Notes under the pieces: generated by a model
What the model was told of the DNA's origin: nothing
Database searches by the model: none
What the model saw: only the letters and a program-made list of their open reading frames with translations
Translations under genes and position numbers: made by a program
DNA from: an uncultured Prevotellaceae bacterium
GTDB taxonomy: Bacteria > Bacteroidota > Bacteroidia > Bacteroidales > Bacteroidaceae
NCBI GenBank assembly: GCA_937893145.1
Contig: CALBJW010000167.1
Span: 1-59,304, forward strand
Direction: 5' to 3'
DNA length: 59,304 nucleotides
Shown here: positions 25,835 through 33,810 of the stretch, one piece after another
Numbering within the stretch: position 1 is the first letter of the stretch
Layout: each line of letters starts with the position of its first letter

Positions 25835-28690
25835 ATGATGAAAAAACTATTCTTACTCGATGCTTACGCATTAATATATCGTGCATATTATGGTTTTATA
25901 AAGAACCAACGCATCAACAGCAAAGGACAAAATACATCTGCAGTATTGGGTTTCGTGAACACCTTAGAAGAGGTGCTCACAAAGGAAAATCCTGACTATA
26001 TCGGAGTAGCATTCGATCCTTCAGGCCCTACTTTCAGACACGAATTCTACCCTCCTTACAAGGCACAGAGAGAAGAAACTCCAGAGGCTATCCGCTTCTC
26101 CGTACCTTATATTAAGAAGATTCTCGAAGCATACCGCATTCCAATACTCGAAGTACCAGGTTATGAAGCGGACGATGTCATCGGAACTCTTGCTACACAG
26201 GCAGGAAAACTCGATGAAATCGACACGTACATGATGACTCCTGATAAGGACTACGGACAGTTAGTACAAGATAATGTACGCATGTACAAGCCAAGACATG
26301 ACGGTGGATTCGACATTTTGGGTGTTCAGGAGATTAATGAAAAATACGGAATCGACTCCCCTACTAAGGTCATCGAACTGCTCGCCCTGATGGGTGACTC
26401 TGCAGATAACTTCCCAGGTTGCCCGGGAGTAGGTGAAAAAACTGCGGTAAAACTCATCAACGAATTTGGAACAACAGAAGAACTCATCGCAAGAAGTGGT
26501 GAACTCAAAGGTGCACTTAAGAAAAAAGTTGAGGAACATGTTGAGGACATCAACATTTCTAAGTTCCTTGCTGAAATCAAGAAAGATGTTCCTATCACTC
26601 TCGACCTTGATGCTCTGAAACGCGAACCAGTGAATGAAGATGAGCTCAAAACAATTTACGAAGAATTGGAATTTCGTGCTCTCCTCAATAAGAGACTTGG
26701 CATCACTCCAACAAAACAAACCCCAAAGTCGGCAACTACTAAAAAACAAGTTCAACAAAGTCTCTTCAGTGGAGATTTGTTCGCCCCTACCCCATCAGCA
26801 CCAAAAAATGATGAAAATAGCACAAATTTAGTGCAAGAAAATCAAGGCGAGGACTCAGAGACAAATAATTTGGCATCTCTTGACGACATAAATTCAGTAG
26901 AACATAAATACTATCTTATTGATACAGAAAAAGAAATCGAAGAATTAGTTGCAAGATTATTGACATTTGATTCTATTTCTTTAGACACAGAAACCACTTC
27001 AATCGACCCAATGACCGCAGAATTGGTAGGTTTGAGCTTCTCAGTCATAGAAAATGAGGCTTACTACGTTCCAATTCCTTCCAAAAGAGATGAAGCGTTA
27101 AAAATTGTAAACAAATTTAAAAGAATCTATCAAGACGATAAAATCCTCAAGATTGGTCAGAACATCAAGTATGACATGACAGTCTTGGCGAACTATGGAG
27201 TTGAACTTAGCGGTGAGATGTTCGACACGATGATTGCGCATTATGTACTTTCACCTGAACTGAGACATAACATGGATTATCTTGCAGAAATCTATCTTGG
27301 TTATCGCACAATCCATATCGACCAACTCATAGGTTCAGGCAAAAAGCAGAAATCAATGCGCGACCTCAATCCAAAGGATGTATATGAGTACGCGTGTGAA
27401 GATGCTGATGTCACACTCAAACTTCGAAACAAACTTGCCGTCGAACTTGCAAAGGAACCTACCCTACTCCGCCTATTTAATGAGGTGGAAATGCCACTCA
27501 TCCCAGTACTTGTTCACATGGAGATGAATGGTGCTCGAATTGATACTGAATCGCTTGCTGAAACATCTCGCCTCTTCACGGAAAAGATGAATGCTATAGA
27601 ACTTGAAATCCGTGAGGTGGCAGGACAGCAAATCAACATATCTTCACCTAAACAAATTGGTGAACTCCTCTTCGACAACCTCAAGATAATGGACAAACCT
27701 AAGAAGACGAAGACTGGTCAATATGTAACATCAGAAGAAGTCCTTCAGGCACTTAAGTCGAAGCATCCGGTAGTAGAAAAAATCCTCGATTATCGTGGAT
27801 ACAAGAAGCTGCTATCCACTTATATCGACTCACTCCCTACCCTTGTCAATCCTCGTACAGGACACATTCATACATCTTATAATCAAGCGGTTACTACTAC
27901 AGGTCGTCTCTCATCTTCTAATCCAAACTTGCAGAATATCCCTATTCGTGATGAGAACGGAAAGGAAGTGAGAAAGGCATTTATCCCAGATGATGGAGAA
28001 GAATTCTTCTCAGCCGACTATAGTCAAATTGAGCTGCGACTGATGGCACATCTTAGTCAGGATAAGAACATGGTTGAGGACTTTAATAGTGGTCACGATA
28101 TCCATCAAGCCACAGCTGCAAAGATATTCAAGGTTGACATTTCAGAGGTGACTTCCGACATGCGCCGAAAGGCAAAAACTGCTAATTTCGGTATCATCTA
28201 CGGCATCTCAGCTTTCGGTCTTGCTGAGCGTATGGATGTGAGTCGTAGTGAAGCAAAAAAGCTCATCGATGACTACTTCCTCACCTACCCTGGTGTGAAG
28301 GAATACATGGATCGAAGTATCGAAAAGGCACGCGAAATGGGATATACCGAAACACTCTTCGGCAGAAGATGCCAACTTCCAGACATCAATTCTCGCAATG
28401 CTGTAGTACGTGGCTATGCCGAACGAAACGCTATCAACTCCCCTATTCAAGGCACAGCTGCTGACATCATCAAAGTAGCTATGATTCATATAGATAGGCG
28501 TATGCGAGCAGAGAACCTGCGTTCAAAGATGATACTTCAGGTTCACGACGAATTGAACTTCTCCGTTCACCCAGAAGAAAAGGCACATCTCCAGCAACTT
28601 GTAACCGAAGAGATGCAGAACGCAATCAAACTCTCTGTCCCTCTCCTTGCCGATTCTGGTTGGGGCAAAAACTGGTTGGAAGCACACTAA
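25835..28690 (+). CDS. polA: DNA polymerase I
   Basis: Repair and Okazaki-fragment polymerase of 951 residues with three domains. The 5'-3' FLAP nuclease (residues about 1-290) shows FDPSGPTFRHE, EADDVIGTLA, TPDKDYGQLV and MGDSADNFPGCPGVGEKTA. A low-complexity linker (about 295-350) follows. The 3'-5' exonuclease retains the catalytic DTETT (about 383) and the later YACEDAD, so proofreading is likely active, unlike in Taq or Bacillus Pol I. The polymerase core contains DYSQIELR (about 727), KTANFGIIYG and QVHDEL. Two adjacent ATGs (25835, 25838) could serve as the start. Confidence 0.97.
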   Translation: MMKKLFLLDAYALIYRAYYGFIKNQRINSKGQNTSAVLGFVNTLEEVLTKENPDYIGVAFDPSGPTFRHEFYPPYKAQREETPEAIRFSVPYIKKILEAYRIPILEVPGYEADDVIGTLATQAGKLDEIDTYMMTPDKDYGQLVQDNVRMYKPRHDGGFDILGVQEINEKYGIDSPTKVIELLALMGDSADNFPGCPGVGEKTAVKLINEFGTTEELIARSGELKGALKKKVEEHVEDINISKFLAEIKKDVPITLDLDALKREPVNEDELKTIYEELEFRALLNKRLGITPTKQTPKSATTKKQVQQSLFSGDLFAPTPSAPKNDENSTNLVQENQGEDSETNNLASLDDINSVEHKYYLIDTEKEIEELVARLLTFDSISLDTETTSIDPMTAELVGLSFSVIENEAYYVPIPSKRDEALKIVNKFKRIYQDDKILKIGQNIKYDMTVLANYGVELSGEMFDTMIAHYVLSPELRHNMDYLAEIYLGYRTIHIDQLIGSGKKQKSMRDLNPKDVYEYACEDADVTLKLRNKLAVELAKEPTLLRLFNEVEMPLIPVLVHMEMNGARIDTESLAETSRLFTEKMNAIELEIREVAGQQINISSPKQIGELLFDNLKIMDKPKKTKTGQYVTSEEVLQALKSKHPVVEKILDYRGYKKLLSTYIDSLPTLVNPRTGHIHTSYNQAVTTTGRLSSSNPNLQNIPIRDENGKEVRKAFIPDDGEEFFSADYSQIELRLMAHLSQDKNMVEDFNSGHDIHQATAAKIFKVDISEVTSDMRRKAKTANFGIIYGISAFGLAERMDVSRSEAKKLIDDYFLTYPGVKEYMDRSIEKAREMGYTETLFGRRCQLPDINSRNAVVRGYAERNAINSPIQGTAADIIKVAMIHIDRRMRAENLRSKMILQVHDELNFSVHPEEKAHLQQLVTEEMQNAIKLSVPLLADSGWGKNWLEAH

Positions 28691-28706
28691 TTGACATATA
28701 CATATA

Positions 28707-28746
28707 AAATTCCCGAACTCCTACCATGAGAGTCCGGGAATTTTTT
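28707..28746 (+). terminator. polA terminator
   Basis: AAAATTCCCGAACTC pairs with GAGTCCGGGAATTTT with one mismatch around a short loop and is followed by a T-run. The last two bases of the T-run are the first bases of the 40-bp inverted repeat bounding the HU/VirE module. Confidence 0.88.
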
Positions 28747-28784
28747 GTTTTTAAAAAGGCTTTAAAAGTCCACTTTGTTCACTT
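28745..28784 (+). repeat. Left 40-bp inverted repeat of HU/VirE module
   Basis: This 40-base segment (beginning TTGTTTTTAAAAAGGC, ending CACTTTGTTCACTT) matches the reverse complement of 31679-31718 at 38 of 40 positions. It lies directly at the polA terminator and 17 bases before the HU stop codon. Confidence 0.9.
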
Positions 28785-28801
28785 AAAAGGAGGTGAATAG
28801 A

Positions 28802-29221
28802 TTAGGATTTATGAACTTCATCCTTCTCTACCTGACGAGTGAGATGCTCTTCAAAAGTTGCTTCCTTGCGAAGATTCTTGAGGGATTTGCTTGGTTTCCA
28901 GCGAACATGAATATCCTTAATATTCTTATCCCCAAACTCTGGGTAGGAATCAGCACCCTCACAATCGAGAGCAATTTCAAATTTTCCAAGTTCACCAAGC
29001 ACAACCTGATTACCATTCAAGAGCTGTTCGCGTACGCATTCAGCTACCGTTTCCACTACCCCCTTGATAAGTCCCTTGTCATATACTGTTCCGTGACTTA
29101 TTATGTGCTGAGCAATATCATCGAGAGAAAGCACTTCATTTGCCTGTGCTGTGGCATGCACCTTGAGTGGCGCATCCTTCTTTAGAGGATTCTTCCTCTT
29201 TACAAGACTATACTTTATCAT
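28802..29221 (-). CDS. HU-HIG family DNA-binding protein
   Basis: HU-like nucleoid protein of the HU-HIG type common in Bacteroidetes, 139 residues from the ATG at 29221 (MIKYSLVKRKNPLKKDAP); a longer frame would include promoter sequence. Recognisable elements are LSLDDIAQHIISHGTVYDKG, VVETVAECVREQLLNGNQV, and LGELGKFEIALDCEG, followed by a charged tail (DIHVRWKPSKSLKNLRKEATF). It is divergent from the VirE gene, and the pair shares an intergenic operator array. HU-HIG genes next to VirE/VapE-type genes are frequent in Bacteroidales, usually without known function. Confidence 0.88.
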   Translation of the reverse strand: MIKYSLVKRKNPLKKDAPLKVHATAQANEVLSLDDIAQHIISHGTVYDKGLIKGVVETVAECVREQLLNGNQVVLGELGKFEIALDCEGADSYPEFGDKNIKDIHVRWKPSKSLKNLRKEATFEEHLTRQVEKDEVHKS

Positions 29222-29287
29222 AGTTGAAAAAATGTGTATTTGTAATGTCGAGATTACAGTGTTTTTATGATTTTCATTATATAGGCA

Positions 29288-29319
29288 CAAAGTTAGCAAT
29301 TTCTGCAGAGATATACAAG
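29288..29319 (-). promoter_or_regulatory. HU gene promoter
   Basis: On the minus strand CTTG, 20 bases, TAACTTTG. The -7 box is identical to the one in front of virE on the other strand, and the operator array begins 22 bases upstream of the -33 box. Confidence 0.65.
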
Positions 29320-29340
29320 AAATCGACCGTATATTTTGGA

Positions 29341-29405
29341 AATAAGATATACTATCTTATTCAAGAAGATATACTATGTTATTTCATAAGATATACTATC
29401 TTATT
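29341..29405. promoter_or_regulatory. Three-site palindromic operator array
   Basis: Three copies of AAGATATACTATCTTATT (second copy with G for C) start at 29344, 29366 and 29388, exactly 22 bases apart. Copies 1 and 3 are palindromes of the form (A)ATAAGATA-TAC-TATCTTAT(T). The array sits midway between the divergent HU and VirE genes. Dyad symmetry and two-turn phasing indicate a dimeric regulator binding on one DNA face. Confidence 0.82.
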
Positions 29406-29553
29406 TTAAATCTTAAGGAGGATTTTGGAAGAAGTACCTAATGATTGATAATAAACATAGAGAGAAATGAGCATGAATGTACGGTCAATTTTGTGTTGAA
29501 AATTATTTCATATTTTAGGGTAAATAATTGTTTTATAATAAAATATAAGGTAG

Positions 29554-29561
29554 TAACTTTG
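29554..29561 (+). promoter_or_regulatory. virE-like gene -7 element
   Basis: TAACTTTG, followed by TG, is 43 bases before the start codon. An ATTG at 29527-29530 is 23 bases upstream, slightly long for a -33 box. Confidence 0.55.
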
Positions 29562-29604
29562 TGTCATCAAAATCAAAATTTATTAAATATTTATCTATTC
29601 AAAC

Positions 29605-31701
29605 ATGATTAACATTACTATTATTACGAAGAAGAACGGTGCCAAGCACGTTCATCTTAGCGAGATGGATGCTCTCGTAAATAGCATCCGTGAGTGTGAA
29701 TGTAGTGAACTCTTAACCGAAGTTCGCACAATGTTTCCTCTATGCTGTGTGGCAGACAAAGCTATGCAGTTGAAGGTTGAAGGCTGTATGCAGAACATAC
29801 CTATGGTATGCTTTTCTGCTGCTTACAAGATGCGAAACAACATTGTCAATAACATTGTTGATAACCACCTCATTGTATTGACAGCCAGCAATCTGCCTAC
29901 TATTAGTGATGCAGAACAACTTCGTTCGGATGCTCAACTCATCCCATATTCCAACCTCGTGTATGTGGGTGCTACAGGACATGATGTTGTGGTGGTGTGT
30001 AAGTATAACGACAATGGAGAACCAGATGCTATGACAAAGGCATATAAGATGCTCCATTATATCTACTCATCACAGTTGAACATCACATTTGATAATACTG
30101 AACCAAACGTACTTCAGGAAGTGTATGTTTCTGCCGACAAGCAGGCATATTACAACGAAGACAGCATGCCATTCATAGTGACTGGTGTTGATGCTCCAAA
30201 GAAGACATACTCCATTCCTAATGAAGAGAAGATGCCTAAGTCGGAACTTCCTGGTATTCCACACGAGTGCAGCACAGCTAATATCTATACCTACTGCTAC
30301 CGTAAGGCAATAGATAAGGCTCAAAACGTGTGTGGAAAGGCTGATAGAATGCCTTCAGTAGTCATACCTATACTTGCAGAACTTTGTGCCAAGTCAGGTG
30401 TGCCTCAGAATGTAGCCGTAGAGATGACCATTCTCAAGTCTGCATACGATGGCATGTGGGACTTTGTAAGAAATGCTTTCGATTCTGCATACGAGGAGGA
30501 AGCTGCTATGACAAATCCTGTGTGTACTATCAATCCATTCGAACTCAGTGCACGCCGTACAGAACATTTTCTTACTACACATTACGACCTTCGTCGCAAT
30601 GAGATAACGGGAAATGTAGAGTATCGCAATCATAGCGCATTCGACTTCAGTTTCCGTCCTGTGACAAAGGAAGTACTTAACGGAATGTCGCAAGCAGCGA
30701 AGAAGGCTGGGGTAGGGTCGGTACATCAGAAGCAGGACATTTCGGAATATGTTTATTCGGATAATGTGCAGATATTCAATCCTATAACGGACTATCTCAA
30801 CAACCTACCTAAGTGGGATGGTAAGGATTATGTAGCAGAACTTACGGCTCGCATTAAGACAGATTGTCCACACTACGAGTACTATCTTCACATGCATCTT
30901 CTATCTACCGTAGCACACTGGTTGGGTAGGGACTGCAATCATGGTAATGGTATCGTACCTCTGCTCATTGGACAGCAAGGATGTGGCAAGACCAACTTCT
31001 GTAACATGCTCATGCCTCCAGAGTTTAGCAACTATGTGAATGACAAGGTGGATTTCCGTAGCGAACATGACCTCAATCTTGCTCTTTCTTCTATGGCTTA
31101 TATCATCATCGATGAGTTTGATAGTCTCAAGAAGAGTCAGCAGCCAGTTATCAAGTATCTCGTCACAAAGCATGATGTTAAGGGACGCATTCCGTACGAT
31201 AGAGCCATCACTATTCGTCGTCGATATGCCAGTTTCATTGGTACTACCAACAATCCTCGACCACTCAACGACAACACAGGTAGCCGTCGTTTTGTATGCA
31301 TAGAAATAACTCCAGGCACAAGTATAGACTGCACCACACCTCTCGACCACAAGCAACTCTTCGCGCAGCTCATCCACGAGGTTGACAGCGGTATGCGATA
31401 TTGGTTCGACGATGCAGAGAATCAAGAGATTATGCTCCATAACATGAAGTATCAGAGCACTTTTGATGTCAGCACCATCATCAGCCAACTCTTCACCCCA
31501 GTCTATTCTGCCGACCACCTCATGTCGCTCGACGAAATCATCTCCGAGATTCGCAAGCACAACCCCTACATCACCAACTCTAAGTCACAGAAGATGTCGC
31601 TTGGCAGAACCCTCACCTCACTTGGCTACGAGAGCCGCCTTCACGATGGCCATACCATGTACATGATGGTCAAGAGGGAAGTGAACAAAGTGAACTTTTA
31701 A
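29605..31701 (+). CDS. VirE/VapE-family P-loop protein (BT4734-like)
   Basis: A 698-residue protein with a BT4734/VirE N-terminal domain (about 1-200), a linker, and a VirE-type helicase-like ATPase. Walker A is GQQGCGKTNF (about 455-464), Walker B is YIIIDEFDSL (about 497-506), and the sensor region is GTTNNPRPLNDNTGSRRF, typical of the primase-associated helicase fold seen in phage and plasmid replication proteins. The C-terminus is a winged-helix-like segment ending at the right inverted repeat, which supplies its last codons. The role in the chromosome is unknown; a relic or active part of a mobile element is likely. Confidence 0.85.
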   Translation: MINITIITKKNGAKHVHLSEMDALVNSIRECECSELLTEVRTMFPLCCVADKAMQLKVEGCMQNIPMVCFSAAYKMRNNIVNNIVDNHLIVLTASNLPTISDAEQLRSDAQLIPYSNLVYVGATGHDVVVVCKYNDNGEPDAMTKAYKMLHYIYSSQLNITFDNTEPNVLQEVYVSADKQAYYNEDSMPFIVTGVDAPKKTYSIPNEEKMPKSELPGIPHECSTANIYTYCYRKAIDKAQNVCGKADRMPSVVIPILAELCAKSGVPQNVAVEMTILKSAYDGMWDFVRNAFDSAYEEEAAMTNPVCTINPFELSARRTEHFLTTHYDLRRNEITGNVEYRNHSAFDFSFRPVTKEVLNGMSQAAKKAGVGSVHQKQDISEYVYSDNVQIFNPITDYLNNLPKWDGKDYVAELTARIKTDCPHYEYYLHMHLLSTVAHWLGRDCNHGNGIVPLLIGQQGCGKTNFCNMLMPPEFSNYVNDKVDFRSEHDLNLALSSMAYIIIDEFDSLKKSQQPVIKYLVTKHDVKGRIPYDRAITIRRRYASFIGTTNNPRPLNDNTGSRRFVCIEITPGTSIDCTTPLDHKQLFAQLIHEVDSGMRYWFDDAENQEIMLHNMKYQSTFDVSTIISQLFTPVYSADHLMSLDEIISEIRKHNPYITNSKSQKMSLGRTLTSLGYESRLHDGHTMYMMVKREVNKVNF

Positions 31702-31718
31702 GGCCTTTTTAAAAACAA
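31679..31718 (-). repeat. Right 40-bp inverted repeat of HU/VirE module
   Basis: Reverse complement of 28745-28784 at 38 of 40 positions. It overlaps the final seven codons and stop of the VirE-like gene. With its partner it bounds a 2,974-bp unit containing exactly the HU and VirE genes. Confidence 0.9.
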
Positions 31719-31726
31719 GAAAATTT

Positions 31727-31773
31727 CAAAAGGGTAGGGAAGGGGACTTAATGCACAAGTTCCCTCCCTCCAA
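31727..31773. repeat. G-rich/C-rich hairpin repeat after virE-like gene
   Basis: AAAGGGTAGGGAAGGGGACTT is countered by AAGTTCCCTCCCTCC after a six-base loop (first arm quoted in part: GGGTAGGGAAGGGGACTT). It belongs to the dispersed GGGAGGG/CCCTCCC hairpin family seen also at 36299, 38063 and 59022, and may end transcription of the virE-like gene. Confidence 0.6.
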
Positions 31774-31776
31774 TTA

Positions 31777-31834
31777 GCCACTCCATTCTTGGGGTGGCTT
31801 CTACTTATTTTACCATAAATCACAAATATTCACA
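31777..31834 (+). repeat. Direct repeat A (stem-loop plus 26-mer)
   Basis: A GCCAC/GTGGC stem-loop followed by TTTACCATAAATCACAAATA and TTCACA. The last 26 bases recur with one change at 37577-37602, again behind a GCCAC/GTGGC stem-loop. The two copies enclose the toxin-antitoxin-rich block 31.8-37.5 kb. Confidence 0.75.
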
Positions 31835-31865
31835 TCTTTTTCTTTTTTGTTTCATTTATAATTCG

Positions 31866-31873
31866 TACTTTTG
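31866..31873 (+). promoter_or_regulatory. -7 element of PIN toxin-antitoxin operon
   Basis: TACTTTTG followed by C matches TAnnTTTG, 36 bases before the antitoxin start. A TTTG at 31846-31849 is 16 bases upstream, shorter than normal. Confidence 0.5.
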
Positions 31874-31908
31874 CGCAGAAATAATATGATTTTAATTAAA
31901 ATATTTGT

Positions 31909-32139
31909 ATGCCTATAACATTAAATATCAGTTACGAACAAATGTTCGACATGGTCATGCAGCTCACATACGATGAGCGCATGCAGATGAGCAGGGATAT
32001 TGTGAAGAAATCGAGGATAGAACGCTTCCAGAAACTTATGCTTGATGAGCGACCAGCAGAACTTGATGATGCGACCATACTTGCAGAATGTAAGGCTGTA
32101 CGTCAGGAAATATACAATCGTACACACTCTGCACAATGA
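31909..32139 (+). CDS. Probable antitoxin of PIN module
   Basis: A 76-residue protein (MPITLNISYEQMFDMVMQLT start) with a beta strand followed by helices, acidic and Met-rich. It resembles small hypothetical proteins that precede PIN toxins in Bacteroidetes; I do not recognise a named antitoxin family. Its TGA overlaps the toxin ATG by four bases (ATGA), the arrangement usual in toxin-antitoxin operons. The function is inferred from position, size and partner. Confidence 0.75.
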   Translation: MPITLNISYEQMFDMVMQLTYDERMQMSRDIVKKSRIERFQKLMLDERPAELDDATILAECKAVRQEIYNRTHSAQ

Positions 32140-32573
32140 ATGAGGAAAGACTGCGTGTCGTTGTTGACACTAACTTATGGATAAGTTTGCTCATAGGAGG
32201 CAAACTCGGTTGCTTGTTGGAAATACTTGTTGACCCTACCTTAGAACTTATCAGCACACCTTTGCTGAAAGAGGAAATTATGAATGTGGCACATCGCCCA
32301 AAATTCCGCAAGTACTTCTCTAATGAGAAGATTGATTCCTTAATGAATTGGATGAACGAGACGACAACAGACATTGAACTTGATATAATTACTCCACGAT
32401 GCAGGGATCCTAAAGACGACTATTTATTAGAACTTGCCATCAAGTCGCATGCCATATATCTTGTGTCAGGCGATAGCGATCTTCTTGACATCGGTGAAAT
32501 AGAAAATTGCAAGATTATGACATTTGCGCAATTTGAAGAAGAAATGAAATTCTATAAGTTAGTAATACTATAG
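32136..32573 (+). CDS. PIN-domain toxin
   Basis: Probable endoribonuclease toxin of the PIN superfamily (COG1569-like), 145 residues. Acidic catalytic positions are visible: VVVDTNLWIS near the N-terminus (Asp 11), the central LLKEEI Glu, DPKDDYLLELA (about 94-104) and SGDSDLL (about 113). It overlaps the preceding small gene by four bases, implying translational coupling. The RNA target cannot be predicted. Confidence 0.88.
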   Translation: MNEERLRVVVDTNLWISLLIGGKLGCLLEILVDPTLELISTPLLKEEIMNVAHRPKFRKYFSNEKIDSLMNWMNETTTDIELDIITPRCRDPKDDYLLELAIKSHAIYLVSGDSDLLDIGEIENCKIMTFAQFEEEMKFYKLVIL

Positions 32574-32620
32574 TGTTCTACATTTACAAGCCACCTTGAA
32601 AGTGAAGTGCTCAAAAATAA

Positions 32621-32654
32621 TTTGACCTACACGGTTACTTTATCATTAACTTTG
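32621..32654 (+). promoter_or_regulatory. Promoter of protease/Sel1 pair
   Basis: TTTG (32621-32624), 22 bases, TAACTTTG (32647-32654) followed by C. The start codon is 31 bases downstream. Confidence 0.72.
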
Positions 32655-32685
32655 CAATTAAATTACGAATAATTCTTAATGTTAT

Positions 32686-33810
32686 ATGAAAAATTTTCTA
32701 ATTAGTATTATTTACTTTGCCGTTTGTTTGGTATCTTATGCACAAACAGAAATACAAATGGAAAAAGAAGGTGGAGTATATAAAGTACCTTGTATTATTA
32801 ACGGACTAAAGCTTAAATTCATATTTGATACTGGAGCATCAAATATTTGCATTTCAGAAAATATTGCAAATATGATGTTAGAAAATGGTTACTTAAATGC
32901 CGAAGACATAAAAGGTTCTTCATCTGCACAAGTTGCGGATGGGCGAATTGTTAATAATACCAAAATAATTCTTAAAAATGTCCAAATAGGAACAAGTAAA
33001 TTATCCAATGTTGAAGCTGTCGTTATCCATAATCAAACTGCACCTTTACTGTTTGGACAATCAGCATTGAGCAAATTGGGTAAATACTCAATTTATGGTG
33101 ACAAACTTATCATTGGTACAAAAGAGGTAAACAGACCTACAAATACTTATTATGACCCAGATAATTTTTCAGATATAATAAATGAAGCTTATAACTATTA
33201 TATTAATGGTGCATATGAAGATGCTGCAGAAAAATACAAGATATTATATGATAATGATGAAATAAATGCATTGGGAAAATTAGAATATGCAAATTCTCTT
33301 TTTTTTGCTGGTAATAAAGAGGACGCAATAGAAGTTTATTTGGAGATAGAGGATGAAATCAATAGCGATTTTCCTGATAAGAAAGAGGAGTTTTATTATT
33401 ATTTAGGTAAAGGATTATGGTGTACTAAAGACTATACAAATGCCATTCCATATTTGAAAAAAGCTCATCATTATGCAAAAATTTGGAGTGAAGATCAAAA
33501 AAGCATTAGTAGTATGATTTCAAGTATCTACAGAGACCAAGGCAATAAATCTTTAGCTTGTGTGTACACGGATAACATAATCACGGAATACATTATATTC
33601 ATGGGGATAAAGGCCACAGATTGCTGGAATAAAAAATATACAGATCAGTATTTGGCAGATTTATATTACCATAGATTTTTATCATCAGATATAACGGAAT
33701 TTGATAAATTTGCAATTATTGCAGCCGCATGGGGCAATAAAGATGCTATAGAAACTTGTAAGAAATTCGAATTAGATTATTCTAAAAAACCATATAAATA
33801 TGAATATTAA
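32686..33810 (+). CDS. Secreted retropepsin-like aspartyl protease with TPR-like repeats
   Basis: A 374-residue exported protein: a signal peptide (MKNFLISIIYFAVCLVSYA, then Q), a retropepsin-like clan AA protease domain (about 20-150) with the catalytic FDTGASNICIS motif and the hydrophobic flap and AxLLFGQSAL-type second half, then a helical region (about 160-330) with TPR-like pairs (AAEKYKILYDN, AIEVYLEIED, AIPYLKKAHHYAK). Base composition is markedly AT-rich compared with housekeeping genes. It overlaps the following Sel1 gene by 11 bases. Substrate and role are unknown; a periplasmic or surface location is inferred. Confidence 0.82.
   Translation: MKNFLISIIYFAVCLVSYAQTEIQMEKEGGVYKVPCIINGLKLKFIFDTGASNICISENIANMMLENGYLNAEDIKGSSSAQVADGRIVNNTKIILKNVQIGTSKLSNVEAVVIHNQTAPLLFGQSALSKLGKYSIYGDKLIIGTKEVNRPTNTYYDPDNFSDIINEAYNYYINGAYEDAAEKYKILYDNDEINALGKLEYANSLFFAGNKEDAIEVYLEIEDEINSDFPDKKEEFYYYLGKGLWCTKDYTNAIPYLKKAHHYAKIWSEDQKSISSMISSIYRDQGNKSLACVYTDNIITEYIIFMGIKATDCWNKKYTDQYLADLYYHRFLSSDITEFDKFAIIAAAWGNKDAIETCKKFELDYSKKPYKYEY

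Noticed and set aside
29341..29405. CRISPR-like array
   Set aside because: Repeats are 18 bp with 4-bp spacers that are not unique-length spacers, only three copies, no cas genes; palindromic operators explain it better.
28802..31701. HU/VirE module as a classical transposon
   Set aside because: No transposase or integrase is encoded between the repeats, so I describe it only as an IR-bounded module.
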